Positions 37,625-47,679 of a stretch of DNA of 64,000 bases are shown here, in pieces. This DNA is from an uncultured Verrucomicrobiota bacterium (GTDB lineage Bacteria > Verrucomicrobiota > Kiritimatiellia > CAIVKH01). The notes below the pieces were generated by a model. It saw nothing but the letters and a program-made list of their open reading frames with translations, was not told where the DNA came from and did no database searches. The stretch spans positions 130,887 to 194,886 of the forward strand of contig CALKUH010000012.1 of the NCBI GenBank assembly GCA_937996795.1. The letters run 5' to 3'. Made by a program: the position numbers and the translations under genes. The first letter of the stretch is position 1. Each line of letters opens with the position of its first letter.

Positions 37625-40600
37625 CTACTCCACCGTCACACGATACACGCGGCGTCCCTGTGCGGGCGGACCCAGGGTTGAGTTGGTGCCTTCGTCATCC
37701 GTGAAGACCCGCGTGCCGGACGCGTTGGTCTCGACCCACGCGCCGAACCCGAGGTTTGTGTTCGCGAAAGGCTGCCAGGACACGCCGTTGGTGTAATTCG
37801 CGTCCGCGTAATAGATCCGATAGAGACGCCCCGACACGGTGGGAATAGCCACCGTCCGGCCACCGGATTGCGCCAGCGCCTGCACGCGGAAGAAGGACGA
37901 CGAACTGTTCGGCAGCGTGCCGGCGATCCATTCGTCCACATTCGGCACCGTGTCGCCATCCGCATCGCCGCCCGGCGTGTTGGTCAGGGTGGTGAAATAC
38001 GTCCACTCCCAGCCATCCGGCAGGCCGTCGGCGTCGATGTCGAACGACACCACAATCGTCGTCGTGTTCGTCACGACGCTGTTCGGTTCGCCCTGCTGGT
38101 CGTCAGCGCTGAACACCACGAGGTTCGTCGTGCCGGCAACGGAAACCGGCAGCGCGGTCCATGAGAAAACGCCGCCGCTGTACGTCGCGCCCGATGGGGC
38201 GCTGACGAAGTTCGTTGTCACGGGATCGCCGTCCGCGTCCGTCACCGTCACCGGGAAGCTGGTGCTCGACCCGACCGCAAGGATGTGCGGGCCGGGCAGC
38301 GAGATCACCGGCGGCTGGTTCGGCGCGTCGAGCTCGACGAGCTTCAGGTACTGCACGACCGCGCCGTCGTTCGTGATCGGCTGGCCGACATCGACCTTCA
38401 ACTCCACGAAAATCCCGTTATTGAACAAGTCGGCGCCGCTTTGCGGCCACCCGTTCGTAAACACGAAGGCGGCATCGCTTGATGCGAGATTTCGCACCGA
38501 GTACAGCTTGCCGGTGTCTAGGCCGAGCTCGCTCCACACCGGCTGGAGGTTGAACGTATTCGCCGCGGCGCTGTGCGCGAGGCCGTGTTCGACAAACCGC
38601 GTGAACGCGAGCACGACATCGCTCGTCGCGGGCCCCGCGCCCGTGGTCTCCCATTTGGCCACGGCGAAGATGCGCGCATCCTCCGGCCCGGCCATCGTCG
38701 CGAGCACGCGGTGGTTCCGGCTGCGCAGCGCGGGACTGTTCAACCGCGCCCAGTTCACGCGCCCGTACCACTGGTCCAGCCCGTCGCTGTTCGGCGGCGG
38801 ATTCGTCCACACCTGCAACTGGTTCCACCGCTTGAAGTGCGGCACGTATTTGCCGAAGTTCAACTCGTGGTCGGCGAAACCGTCGAGCGCCGCGTTTGGA
38901 TTAAACGCATCGTGCAGGCCGATGCCCTGCTCCTGTCCGTAGAAGATCATCGGCAGGCCGGCCATCGACGAGATCGCCCCGTAGCGCGCCGCGGTCACCC
39001 ACGGATCGTTGTCCGGCATCACTTCGTCGTGCGACGTGACATTCAGCAGGATCGCGCCGTTGTTGTAGGCGAGATTGCGCAGGTAGAACGCGTACGACAG
39101 CGCGGACGAGTCGTTGATTTTCGACTGCGTGAACTGGAAGACGAGACTCTCGTTCAGGATGTCGAAGTGCCGGTTCGAGCGGTAGCCCGGCTTGCCGCCG
39201 TCCAGCGTCTCCGCCATGAACACGAAGTTCCACTTCTTCGCGCGGGTGCGGTTGATGATGTATTCCCAAATCTGCGGCGGCAGCCCCTGGCCGAAATCGC
39301 AGCGCAACGCGTCGATGCCCTTGTCGTCCTGGGCCGCATTCCACGTGTTCGTGCCCGAGTGCCCGGTCTTCTTGATCCAGTATTCGGGGTAGTACGCGAA
39401 GTAGCGCCAGAGATCCTTGATGTCCGTCGTCATCCCGGCGAAGTCGTACACGTCGTCCTCGTTGAGGTAGTCGCCGTTCTTCTCTGGGTTGTTGCGGACC
39501 AGCGCGGAGTACTTGCCGAAATACAGCTCGGTCACGTCGTTCCACTTGCCGAAGTCGCCGCGATCCGGCGCGGTGGCGAAGTCGTTCAGGTACGCGCTCG
39601 TGTAGGACGTCGCCGGCTGGCCGTAGTCGGTCATCAGCGAATACCATTGCGGCCGCAGGTGCCCGATCTTGTTCGTCGGCGTCGGCGAGAACCCGAGATC
39701 CACGCCGCCCTGCCCCATCACGGCGTCCCACGACGTGTGGTTGAACACGCCGTCGAGCATGATGTGGATGCTGCCGACGCTGCCGGTGTAGGCGTCGCAC
39801 TGCGCGACATAGTTCGTGAACTCCGAGAGCGCGCTCGCTTCCGAATTGCCCGCGCCCATCACCGGCATCACCGCCCAGTAGTCTTTCGTCGCGTACGGGC
39901 TGCCCGGCGCATAGGGCGATCCCGTGAGCGGGTCGTTCTCCCCGCGCTCGAATCCGTTCGGGTGGATCGGCTGGAACCAGAGGCAGTTCGCCTGGATGAA
40001 GTTCAGGTATTCGAGATTGAATGGGTCAAAGCTGTCATCGTCCCCGCCCGGATTCCCGATGCCGAGCAGGTCGCGGAACGTGCTGCGGCCGGCGAACGAG
40101 GGCGCGGTCGCCTCCGTCGTCAGCGTGTTCAATTCATACAGCGTCATGTCGAGCGCCTTCTTCGGCGACACGACAATCGCGTGGTCGCGGCGACCGGCGC
40201 TGGAGTACCAGAAATAATTCGTGTTGCCGGCGACCTGGTAGCGCGCGGTGAGCCGGTACGCGCCGGTCTTCGTCACCTTGCCGGTCCACACGTATTCGCT
40301 GACGCTCGCCGGGAACATCGTCCACGCCCGGAAATACGCGCCGGTATCCGCGATCGTGAGCAAATTGCCGTCCGGCGGACGGATGCCGTCGGGATAGCCG
40401 TCGCCCGCGATCCATGCATTCGTATAGTCCACCTCCGCGTAGTCGCGCCGGTCGAGGTTGCTGAACACCTCGACGTTCGTCACCGCCACGCCGGGCGTGT
40501 AGCGGACGACGAGGTCGAACGTGTCGCCCGCGATTTCGTCCACGAAGAACTTCGACGTGGTGTAGTCGGCGTTCTGCCCGTCCACCACCAGCGCCTGCGC

Positions 40601-42601
40601 GCCGGACGTGCCGAGCGAAAACGCGAAGACGTTGTCGTTCGTGCCCGACGTGCCGAAGTCGGCGAACCGCTCGACGCTGTTCGTGGCCTTGTACGCGCCG
40701 ATGCGATAGCGCAGCAGCGTGAACTGCGGCAGGTTCGTCGCGTACCCCACCCACCACATCGCGTCGCCGCCCTCGTAGCTGTCCTCCTCCATGTGGCTGA
40801 ACTGCATCGGGATCGCCGCCGCGTTGGTGGACGCGCCGAACGAGCCGTGCGGACTCGCGCCGTTCGTCGTCAGGTAGACGTGCGCGAAATCCACGAACCG
40901 GTTGGTGCCCGTGCCCTCGGCGTAGCCGATTTTCACCCAGAACTGCACGTTCGACGCGCCGAGCGCCACGCGGTTGTCGTTGTGCCAGAGGAACGCCGCC
41001 GCGAGGCCGGGCGCGGCATCGTAGCGGTATTTGAAGGTATTGGTTTTCGCCTCGGCGTCGGTCGCGAAGCGCACGCTCGCGCCGCCGTTCGTCGTGCCGA
41101 GGTAGGTGTTGTCGCGGTCGGTGTAGTCGATCCACAGGTAGTACTCGACCTCGTTCGTCGGCCCGAACGCGTTCGCCGGGATCGCGCCGCGCCAGTACTT
41201 GTTGTTGCCCACCTCGCCGGATTCCGCATTAAACACCATCGCGTTGCTCGACCACGCGCTGTCGCCCACGCGGCGATACACCACGTAGCCGCCCGACTGG
41301 TCGCCCGCCTCGGGGCCGCCCTGGAACTGCGTGCCGTTGTAGATGAACACGGCCTGGTTCGTCGCCGGTTTGTTCAGCGGGTTCCGCATCGTCACGCCCG
41401 GCGGCTCGCTGTTCGACGGGATGTGCCAGCTGTTGCCGAGGTTCGCGACGAAGCCGCCGTAGGTGAAGCGGAACGGCGCGGCCTGCGCGCCCGCCTCGGC
41501 GAGGAACCGCACATTGCCCGCGCCGCCGTTCGTCGTGCCGATCCACGTCGTGTTGTGGTCGGTCGCCGTGGCGCGGAAATAATACTCCACCTCGTTCGTC
41601 GCGGCGTACGTGTTGCCGGTGAGGGCGGCCACCCAGTACTTGTTGTTGCCCTGCGCGACATCGAACGCGCCGGCGTTCGTGGACCAGGCGCTCCCGCCCA
41701 CGCGTCGATGCACCAGCCGCAGGCCGGACATGTCGGACGTGTTGCCGCTCCCCGCAAACTGGTTTCCGACATAGAAGAACAGCGACGTACCCGGGTTCAC
41801 GCCGTTCGTCGGCGGATTCCGCATAAACGCTCCGGTCGGCTCCGGGTTCGTCGGGAAATGGAATGCATTCATCGTCCCCGCGCGATAGCTGTAGTTCGTC
41901 GCCCCCGCCCGCCTTGTTCTCAATGCACACAAGTCTGGGCTCGCGTAGACAAGGTTAGACGGGAGCGTAGTGGTAAACACATAGTAATCAACCCGCGTGC
42001 CCGCCATTTGGGCAGGAATGAAGATCCACGCATTCGTTCCGAGCATGGTCGCGGCACGAAATGTTTCGGGGGCATTTCCAAAAATGCCATTGGTTGTGTA
42101 ACGGACAATCACATATTGACCGTTAAAATTTCCGCTCATGTTTACCGATACACGGACTGCACCCGTCGTGGTTGCAGAATCGTCAATCACCTCATCAATG
42201 TTATTTGGCCTATCCCATGTGTACATGACCACATACGAGCGATCATTATCAGATTCCGATCCCGAAAGATTAAAGGTGTAGAAGCGCCCATTCGCATAAT
42301 TCATGCGGTGATCAACAGCACCGCCCTTTTGCGACAAACCTATTGCTAAATTTTGGGTGGCATCGCTTCCTCGCGCCCACTTCGGATCGTAACTATCGTG
42401 CTTTGTGAATAGGTATCCGCTATCGGGATTCGTGTTTGTGGCCTGAATGGTGACGCGCCAAATGTTTCCAAAGGCGGTATCAAGCGTCATGGGATGGTTG
42501 GTTGACCACCCATTGATGTCCCCCCGCACAAACTCCCCGCGCGCGGACGTCAACGCGGACGCCAGCCCCACCGCCGCCACCCACCCAACCCATCGCATCA
42601 T
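37625..42601 (-). CDS. Giant secreted GH13 alpha-amylase-family protein
   Basis: A 1658-residue exported enzyme with a signal peptide (VGWVAAVGLASALTSARG). Residues about 20-250 are starch-binding/fibronectin-like. Two tandem homologous modules follow (about 255-380 and 385-525; both contain a YRRVG or HRRVG..AWS start, GNNKYW and TNEVEYY). Further beta modules precede the GH13 barrel, about 855-1290. Catalytic regions are DGVFNHTS (I), DALRCDFG (II, nucleophile Asp), FMAETLDGG (III, acid Glu) and VTSHDEV (IV). The C-terminus has an Ig-like domain, a DIDADGLPDGWEW...DADGDTVPNVDEW calcium-like segment and a terminal beta domain. The ATG at 42601 follows AGGGTGGGG. DNA coding for the first 230 residues is clearly more AT-rich. 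Confidence 0.88.
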   Translation of the reverse strand: MMRWVGWVAAVGLASALTSARGEFVRGDINGWSTNHPMTLDTAFGNIWRVTIQATNTNPDSGYLFTKHDSYDPKWARGSDATQNLAIGLSQKGGAVDHRMNYANGRFYTFNLSGSESDNDRSYVVMYTWDRPNNIDEVIDDSATTTGAVRVSVNMSGNFNGQYVIVRYTTNGIFGNAPETFRAATMLGTNAWIFIPAQMAGTRVDYYVFTTTLPSNLVYASPDLCALRTRRAGATNYSYRAGTMNAFHFPTNPEPTGAFMRNPPTNGVNPGTSLFFYVGNQFAGSGNTSDMSGLRLVHRRVGGSAWSTNAGAFDVAQGNNKYWVAALTGNTYAATNEVEYYFRATATDHNTTWIGTTNGGAGNVRFLAEAGAQAAPFRFTYGGFVANLGNSWHIPSNSEPPGVTMRNPLNKPATNQAVFIYNGTQFQGGPEAGDQSGGYVVYRRVGDSAWSSNAMVFNAESGEVGNNKYWRGAIPANAFGPTNEVEYYLWIDYTDRDNTYLGTTNGGASVRFATDAEAKTNTFKYRYDAAPGLAAAFLWHNDNRVALGASNVQFWVKIGYAEGTGTNRFVDFAHVYLTTNGASPHGSFGASTNAAAIPMQFSHMEEDSYEGGDAMWWVGYATNLPQFTLLRYRIGAYKATNSVERFADFGTSGTNDNVFAFSLGTSGAQALVVDGQNADYTTSKFFVDEIAGDTFDLVVRYTPGVAVTNVEVFSNLDRRDYAEVDYTNAWIAGDGYPDGIRPPDGNLLTIADTGAYFRAWTMFPASVSEYVWTGKVTKTGAYRLTARYQVAGNTNYFWYSSAGRRDHAIVVSPKKALDMTLYELNTLTTEATAPSFAGRSTFRDLLGIGNPGGDDDSFDPFNLEYLNFIQANCLWFQPIHPNGFERGENDPLTGSPYAPGSPYATKDYWAVMPVMGAGNSEASALSEFTNYVAQCDAYTGSVGSIHIMLDGVFNHTSWDAVMGQGGVDLGFSPTPTNKIGHLRPQWYSLMTDYGQPATSYTSAYLNDFATAPDRGDFGKWNDVTELYFGKYSALVRNNPEKNGDYLNEDDVYDFAGMTTDIKDLWRYFAYYPEYWIKKTGHSGTNTWNAAQDDKGIDALRCDFGQGLPPQIWEYIINRTRAKKWNFVFMAETLDGGKPGYRSNRHFDILNESLVFQFTQSKINDSSALSYAFYLRNLAYNNGAILLNVTSHDEVMPDNDPWVTAARYGAISSMAGLPMIFYGQEQGIGLHDAFNPNAALDGFADHELNFGKYVPHFKRWNQLQVWTNPPPNSDGLDQWYGRVNWARLNSPALRSRNHRVLATMAGPEDARIFAVAKWETTGAGPATSDVVLAFTRFVEHGLAHSAAANTFNLQPVWSELGLDTGKLYSVRNLASSDAAFVFTNGWPQSGADLFNNGIFVELKVDVGQPITNDGAVVQYLKLVELDAPNQPPVISLPGPHILAVGSSTSFPVTVTDADGDPVTTNFVSAPSGATYSGGVFSWTALPVSVAGTTNLVVFSADDQQGEPNSVVTNTTTIVVSFDIDADGLPDGWEWTYFTTLTNTPGGDADGDTVPNVDEWIAGTLPNSSSSFFRVQALAQSGGRTVAIPTVSGRLYRIYYADANYTNGVSWQPFANTNLGFGAWVETNASGTRVFTDDEGTNSTLGPPAQGRRVYRVTVE

Positions 42602-42701
42602 AACCCCACCCTTTCGGCGCCATCCCGACCGGCACAATCGCCATACAATACCCGAAGGGCGGAAGGCTGGCGAAGGGAAATGGGCGGCGCACAGGCGCCC
42701 A

Positions 42702-42759
42702 AGTAGAGCCGGCTTTACGCCGGCTATCCGAAAATAGCCGGGATAAACCCGGCTCTACT
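42702..42759. repeat. 26-nt-arm inverted repeat with nested hairpins
   Basis: Arms 42702-42727 and 42734-42759 are complementary except for about three positions, around a 6-nt loop. Each arm is itself a hairpin: AGCCGGC-TTTAC-GCCGGCT on the left and AGCCGGG-ATAAA-CCCGGCT on the right. The whole can fold as one long stem or as two small stems. It lies between the divergent amylase and DUF4838 genes (gap 42602-42894), so it is not a terminator of either. Confidence 0.85.
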
Positions 42760-42894
42760 GGACGAGGGCCTTCCGGTTTCTCATTTCTGATAGAGCACAC
42801 CCCCCGTTTTCGCTGCGCCTCACGGCGAACGCGGCCCCAAAACGAGCATCCCCGGACGCTTGGCCTGTTTATTGCTCTTAAGCACGAGAACCCC

Positions 42895-45800
42895 ATGAGA
42901 CACCCCTTGAAACACCTGTTGAACGTGATGGCTGCTGTCGGCGCGATGCTGGCGATGAACCCGGCGCTGGCGGCGCGGCTGGACTCCGCGACCTTCGGGA
43001 TCTTTGACGCGCACAACCAGTCGGTGGCGCTGCTGGCGGATGGCCGGCCCGAGACGGGGCACCTTCTCCGGAGCGGGACGGCCACGGATCGATTTACGAT
43101 TGATCTGGGCGGCGTACACACGGCGCATCGGATTTATTTCACCTCGACGCCGGGCGCGTTGAATCCCGCCTCGACGGATCCGAACGTCGCGACGCCCGCC
43201 ACGGTGCGTGTGCTCATCAAGACCGGCCAGGGCACGCTGCTCGCCTCGCGCGAAATCGGCGGCGTGACCGGGCGCGAAATTCGCGTGGAGGCGAATTTCC
43301 GTTTCCAGCCCGTTGCCGGACGCCATCTGGTTGTCGAACTGGAGCGCGGCGCGCTGGCGAATGCGTGGAACGTGGGCGAGGTGGAGGTGTACGGCTGGCC
43401 CGGCGACGCGCTCGCGACCAAGCAGGACGCCGTGGTGCTCAACGCGGGCGCCGCCGCGCCGCTGAAACTCGCGGCGGATGAACTCTCCTACTACCTCGGC
43501 GAACTCGCCGGACGCCCGGTGCCGACGGTCACACCCGACCAGGCCGCGCAGTATCCCGGCACGCTGTTCCGCATCGCGGACCTGAAGCCGCTCGCGCCGA
43601 CGTACGCACAGATGACGAACAACATGGCGCTCGGGCTCTTCCCCGCGGCGCCGGTGAATGTGGAACGCTCGGGACGCGAGATCATCTTCCGCGCCTGGCC
43701 TTATCGGTGCGTGTTGTGGAGCGTCTGGGAGTTCCTCGACCGGCAGGGCGTGAAGTGGCTCTATCCCGACGCGCACGGCGACCATGTGCCCGCGGGACAG
43801 GGCATCAACCTCAATGTCGCGCCGTTCCAGTTCACGCCGGGCTCGGACTACATTTACGCGAATTTCGGCGTCGAGTTTTTGCAGGGCGATCCCGACGCGT
43901 TCCTGCATTACTGGCGCAACCGCTGGACGCACACCTGGGGCAACCACCAGACGAAGGCGCTCGGCGAGTCGGAAGTCCCGGCCGCGCCGCGCGCGTCCTA
44001 CACGCCGCCGGCGGAATATGCGGAGGGCTTCGAGGGCTATCCCCACAACTTCGGCACGGTGATCCCCGAGCGCCTGCTCAACGCGAATCCCGACTGGTGC
44101 GGCATCCTCACGAACCAAATGTGGGCGACGTGGCCCGGCGCGCATGTGCTCAACCAGCGACTGCCGACCCGCCTGAACTGGAGCGCGCCGGACATGAGCA
44201 ATCCGGAGCTGCGCCAGTTCATCACGGACAAGGCGATCAGCTGGTGGCCCGGCCTGCCTCCGTGGCTGCACAAGACCTACTGGCTGCTGCCCGACGACTC
44301 CGCGCTGTTCAGCGAGGATCCGCGCTCAGTCAGCCTGCGCGGCGCGCTGACCTACGACCCGGTGCCCTATGCGCTGCCCTACCCGTTTTCGGTTTCGGAC
44401 GAGTACTACGGCTTCATCCGCGACATTGCCCAACGCATCGGCGCCGCGCTGCCGGAGGCGAAGGTCGGAGCGATGGCCTATTCCAACACGCATCGCCCGC
44501 CGACGGACCGCACGCCGCTCCCGACGAACGTGACCGTGGATGTCTGCCTGTACGGCGAGCGCAACCTCCCGATGTCGTCGCCGAAAAACGCCGAGATGCG
44601 CCAGCGCCTGCTCGACTGGAGCGAGCTGGCGACGCACCGGCGCTTCTACGCCTACGACCTGATCCACCGCGAAGCCGGCCCGCTGCGCATGCCCGTTCCC
44701 CTCGTGAGCGCGACGGAGGACCGCGCGCGCCTTCTCCGCGAACTCAACATGACCGGCGGCACGCAAGCCGACCTGTACACGCTGCCCTACAATCCGTGGA
44801 ACTATTACGCGTATCCCCGCTTCTTCTGGAATCCCGCCCTCACGTCCGACCGCGTGCTCGACGAATTTTTCCACGGCTACTTCCGCGAAGCCGGCGCCGC
44901 GATGCGCACCTACTACACGACGCTGGAGCGCCACCTCGTCACCCACAACGTCACGCTGCAAGGACGCGGCTACGACTACGGCCTGCGCGTCGGCGCGTTC
45001 TCCCCCGACACGCTGCGGGCCATGGATGAATACCTGCGCGAGGCCGAGGCTCGCGCGTCCTACTGGGTCACGAAGAAACGCCTCGCGCCGATCCGCGAAG
45101 GACTGGACTGGATTCTCGCCCAACGCGGCCTCACCTACGAAGACCTGTACGACCCCAACGCGTTCGCCGCCGTCGGGCCCGGCCTCACCCACGTCATTGA
45201 TTTGCGCGCCGCGGGCATCCAGACCGCCGGCCAGGTTTTTGGCGATTCCTGGTTCCTCTACAGCTGGGCGCAGGTCGGCGACTACGTCAACTTCCGCGCC
45301 GCCGGCCGCTACCTCGTCACCGTCCCCGCCGGCATCGGCTATCCCGCCGGGGATGTCGGCAATCGCCAGATGCTGTTGCACATCGGCGGCCTGCAATACG
45401 GCCCGTTCACGATAGATCACGAGGCCATCCAGTCCTACGTGCTGCTCGTGGATCTCCCCGCCGGCGTCGTTGAAGTCGCCGTCGAGGACCTCAACAACCG
45501 CGGCGCGTTCAAGGCGCGCTCCATCACCCTGCGCGGCCTCGCCCCGGGCGAAACGCCCGACATGACCCCGGCCCCCGGCGTGCGCGTATTTGACTACACC
45601 GGCGTCGCGAGTCCCGGCAACGCGGGCACGCTGGCGCGCACGATGGTGAACAACAACTCCTCCACCGTCACGGTGAGCGTGGCCGCGACGCCCGCCACCA
45701 ACGTGAACACCTACGTGGTGGAGGAGAGCGTGCCCGCGGGCCTGACGGTCCTCGAGGTGAACGAGAACGGGACGTGGAGCGACGCGCGACGCAAGGTCAC

Positions 45801-47679
45801 CTGGGGCCCCTTCGCCGATTCGCAGTGCCGGACCCTCACGTACGAGCTGACCGGCAACGAGGGCTCGTACACGCTGCAGGGACAGGGCGTCTTCGACGGC
45901 TCGGGCGTCAGCGTGAAGGGCGAGCAGCAGGCGGTCATCCAACTGCCGGAACGCCCGCCCGAGCCGAGCACGGTCACGCGGGCGGTGGAGAACAACGGAT
46001 CCTGTGCGGTGACGATCCGCGTGACGGCCAATCCCGCGGCAAGCGTGCTCGCCTACCGGCTGGAAGAATCCGTGCCGGCCGGCTTGCAGGTCACGCAGAT
46101 GAGCAGCGGCGGACGCTGGGATGCGGCGAGCCGCAAGGTCATCTGGGGTCCGTTCCAGGATCGCGAACGCCGCGTGGTCTGGTACACCGTGGCCGGCGCC
46201 GAAGGCGCCTACCCGCTGCACGGAACGGGCGTCTTCGACGGCGTCGCGACCGGCGTGACGGGCGCGTCCGACATGGCCATCGTCTGCCCGCGCGTGCAGG
46301 AAGCCTTCACCGGCGGTCCGTGGCCGGTGCCGGGCCGGATCGAATGCGAGAACTTCGATGAGGGCGGACCCGCCCTCGCCTATCACGACACCACGCCGGG
46401 CAACAGCGGCAAGACCTACCGGACGAAGGAAGACGTCGACATCTTCTACCAGCGCGGCGCGGGCAACAACCACCACGTGCGCGGCACGCAGGCCGGCGAG
46501 TGGATGGAATACATGATCCGCGTGCCCACCTCCGGCCTGTACGACGTGGACACCCGCATCAGCGCCCTCAGCAGCGGCGGCGTGTTTGAAGTCTGGATCG
46601 GCGACGTCAACACCGGCGCGACCACCGTGAAATCGACGCGCGCCTGGGGCACGTTCGCAACCCACCGGAAATCGCATGTGGCCCTGACCGCCGGCTCCCA
46701 CATCATGCGCCTGAACATGCTCCGCTCGCCGGCCTCGGGCGACATCGCGGCCTTCGACTCCATCAGCATCGTGAACCTGCAACGACCCCTCCGCCCGCAG
46801 GTCGGAGCCTGGCCCGTTTCCACCCGCATCGAATTCGAGAATTTTGACGAAGGCGGGCAGAGCGTCAGCTACTCCGACAGCGACACCACGAACGCGGGCC
46901 GGGTCTACCGGACCGGCGAGCGGGTCGACATCTACCGGATCGGCACCTCGCAAACCGAATTCGCCGTCGGCGCGGTCCGCGTCGGCGAATGGCTCGAATA
47001 CACCGTGGATGTGCCCGCCGCGGGCGACTACCTCCTGAACGTCCGGCTCAGCGCCAATGACACCGGCGGCGCGTTCAGTGTCTCCTTCAACGGGGCGGAC
47101 AAGACGGGTCTCCTCGCGGTCCCGAACACGCGCTCCACCGCCACCTTCCGCAACCTCCGCGCCACGGTGCGCCTGGCAGCCGGGCGGCAGGTGGTTCGGT
47201 TCGACATGCGGAAGAGCGGACGCAGCGGATTGCTTGGCCACTTCGACCACTTCCTCCTCGCGCCCGTCCCGACGAACACGGCGCCGGTGAATCCCCCGGT
47301 CGCCGGCGAACCGGCGACAACCGTTCGGCCCGTCGATGTCGTCGTCAGCGACGGCGGATGGACCAACACGCAGGGCTGGCTCGCCTTCGACGGCGACACC
47401 AACACCGTGTGGAGCGGCCAGCAAGGCGCCGGCGGCTGGTGGCTCGCCGCGACCTACAACCCGTCCATCACCCTCACCAACCTCGCCATTGAGTACGCCG
47501 AAAACTCCCTGACCAACGCGATGGTGCTCTACAGCACAAACGCCACCCAGTGGAGCGAAACCACCCCCAGCCTCACCAACGCCTCCCTGAGCCTCGCCTA
47601 CCTGTGGCTGATCTACCCCGACGACGGAAGCGGCCGCGTGCCCGCAATCCGCGACATCCGCGTCAACGCGTCTCCGTAG
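42895..47679 (+). CDS. Giant secreted DUF4838/CBM6 carbohydrate-active protein
   Basis: A 1594-residue exported protein (signal peptide to about residue 27, NPALAA). Residues 28-150 are discoidin-like (DRFTIDLGGVHTAHRIYFTS). Residues about 155-300 resemble the accessory domain that precedes GH20/GH67 barrels (LAADELSYYLGELAGR). Residues about 300-750 are a DUF4838 barrel (EFLDRQGVKWLYPD; TLPYNPWNYYAYPRFFWNPAL). Two near-identical beta modules follow (about 900-1020 and 1025-1130; each has VEESVPAGL or LEESVPAGL and VTWGPF/VIWGPF). Two CBM6-like modules come next (about 1140-1300, IECENFDEGG; and 1305-1450, IEFENFDEGG), then a C-terminal F5/8-type domain. Function: polysaccharide binding and probably hydrolysis; substrate unknown. 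Confidence 0.82.
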   Translation: MRHPLKHLLNVMAAVGAMLAMNPALAARLDSATFGIFDAHNQSVALLADGRPETGHLLRSGTATDRFTIDLGGVHTAHRIYFTSTPGALNPASTDPNVATPATVRVLIKTGQGTLLASREIGGVTGREIRVEANFRFQPVAGRHLVVELERGALANAWNVGEVEVYGWPGDALATKQDAVVLNAGAAAPLKLAADELSYYLGELAGRPVPTVTPDQAAQYPGTLFRIADLKPLAPTYAQMTNNMALGLFPAAPVNVERSGREIIFRAWPYRCVLWSVWEFLDRQGVKWLYPDAHGDHVPAGQGINLNVAPFQFTPGSDYIYANFGVEFLQGDPDAFLHYWRNRWTHTWGNHQTKALGESEVPAAPRASYTPPAEYAEGFEGYPHNFGTVIPERLLNANPDWCGILTNQMWATWPGAHVLNQRLPTRLNWSAPDMSNPELRQFITDKAISWWPGLPPWLHKTYWLLPDDSALFSEDPRSVSLRGALTYDPVPYALPYPFSVSDEYYGFIRDIAQRIGAALPEAKVGAMAYSNTHRPPTDRTPLPTNVTVDVCLYGERNLPMSSPKNAEMRQRLLDWSELATHRRFYAYDLIHREAGPLRMPVPLVSATEDRARLLRELNMTGGTQADLYTLPYNPWNYYAYPRFFWNPALTSDRVLDEFFHGYFREAGAAMRTYYTTLERHLVTHNVTLQGRGYDYGLRVGAFSPDTLRAMDEYLREAEARASYWVTKKRLAPIREGLDWILAQRGLTYEDLYDPNAFAAVGPGLTHVIDLRAAGIQTAGQVFGDSWFLYSWAQVGDYVNFRAAGRYLVTVPAGIGYPAGDVGNRQMLLHIGGLQYGPFTIDHEAIQSYVLLVDLPAGVVEVAVEDLNNRGAFKARSITLRGLAPGETPDMTPAPGVRVFDYTGVASPGNAGTLARTMVNNNSSTVTVSVAATPATNVNTYVVEESVPAGLTVLEVNENGTWSDARRKVTWGPFADSQCRTLTYELTGNEGSYTLQGQGVFDGSGVSVKGEQQAVIQLPERPPEPSTVTRAVENNGSCAVTIRVTANPAASVLAYRLEESVPAGLQVTQMSSGGRWDAASRKVIWGPFQDRERRVVWYTVAGAEGAYPLHGTGVFDGVATGVTGASDMAIVCPRVQEAFTGGPWPVPGRIECENFDEGGPALAYHDTTPGNSGKTYRTKEDVDIFYQRGAGNNHHVRGTQAGEWMEYMIRVPTSGLYDVDTRISALSSGGVFEVWIGDVNTGATTVKSTRAWGTFATHRKSHVALTAGSHIMRLNMLRSPASGDIAAFDSISIVNLQRPLRPQVGAWPVSTRIEFENFDEGGQSVSYSDSDTTNAGRVYRTGERVDIYRIGTSQTEFAVGAVRVGEWLEYTVDVPAAGDYLLNVRLSANDTGGAFSVSFNGADKTGLLAVPNTRSTATFRNLRATVRLAAGRQVVRFDMRKSGRSGLLGHFDHFLLAPVPTNTAPVNPPVAGEPATTVRPVDVVVSDGGWTNTQGWLAFDGDTNTVWSGQQGAGGWWLAATYNPSITLTNLAIEYAENSLTNAMVLYSTNATQWSETTPSLTNASLSLAYLWLIYPDDGSGRVPAIRDIRVNASP

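Noticed and set aside
38573..42349. A 1258-codon open frame antisense to the amylase gene
   Set aside because: It is rich in Arg/His/Val codons with no domain, and is the mirror of a high-GC gene whose own frame has a signal peptide and GH13 motifs.
42702..42759. Inverted repeat as an intrinsic terminator
   Set aside because: It lies between two divergent gene starts and has no T-run on either side.
44326..47424. A 1032-codon open frame antisense to the DUF4838 gene
   Set aside because: Same high-GC shadow effect; no motifs, and the sense frame has CBM6 and signal-peptide features.
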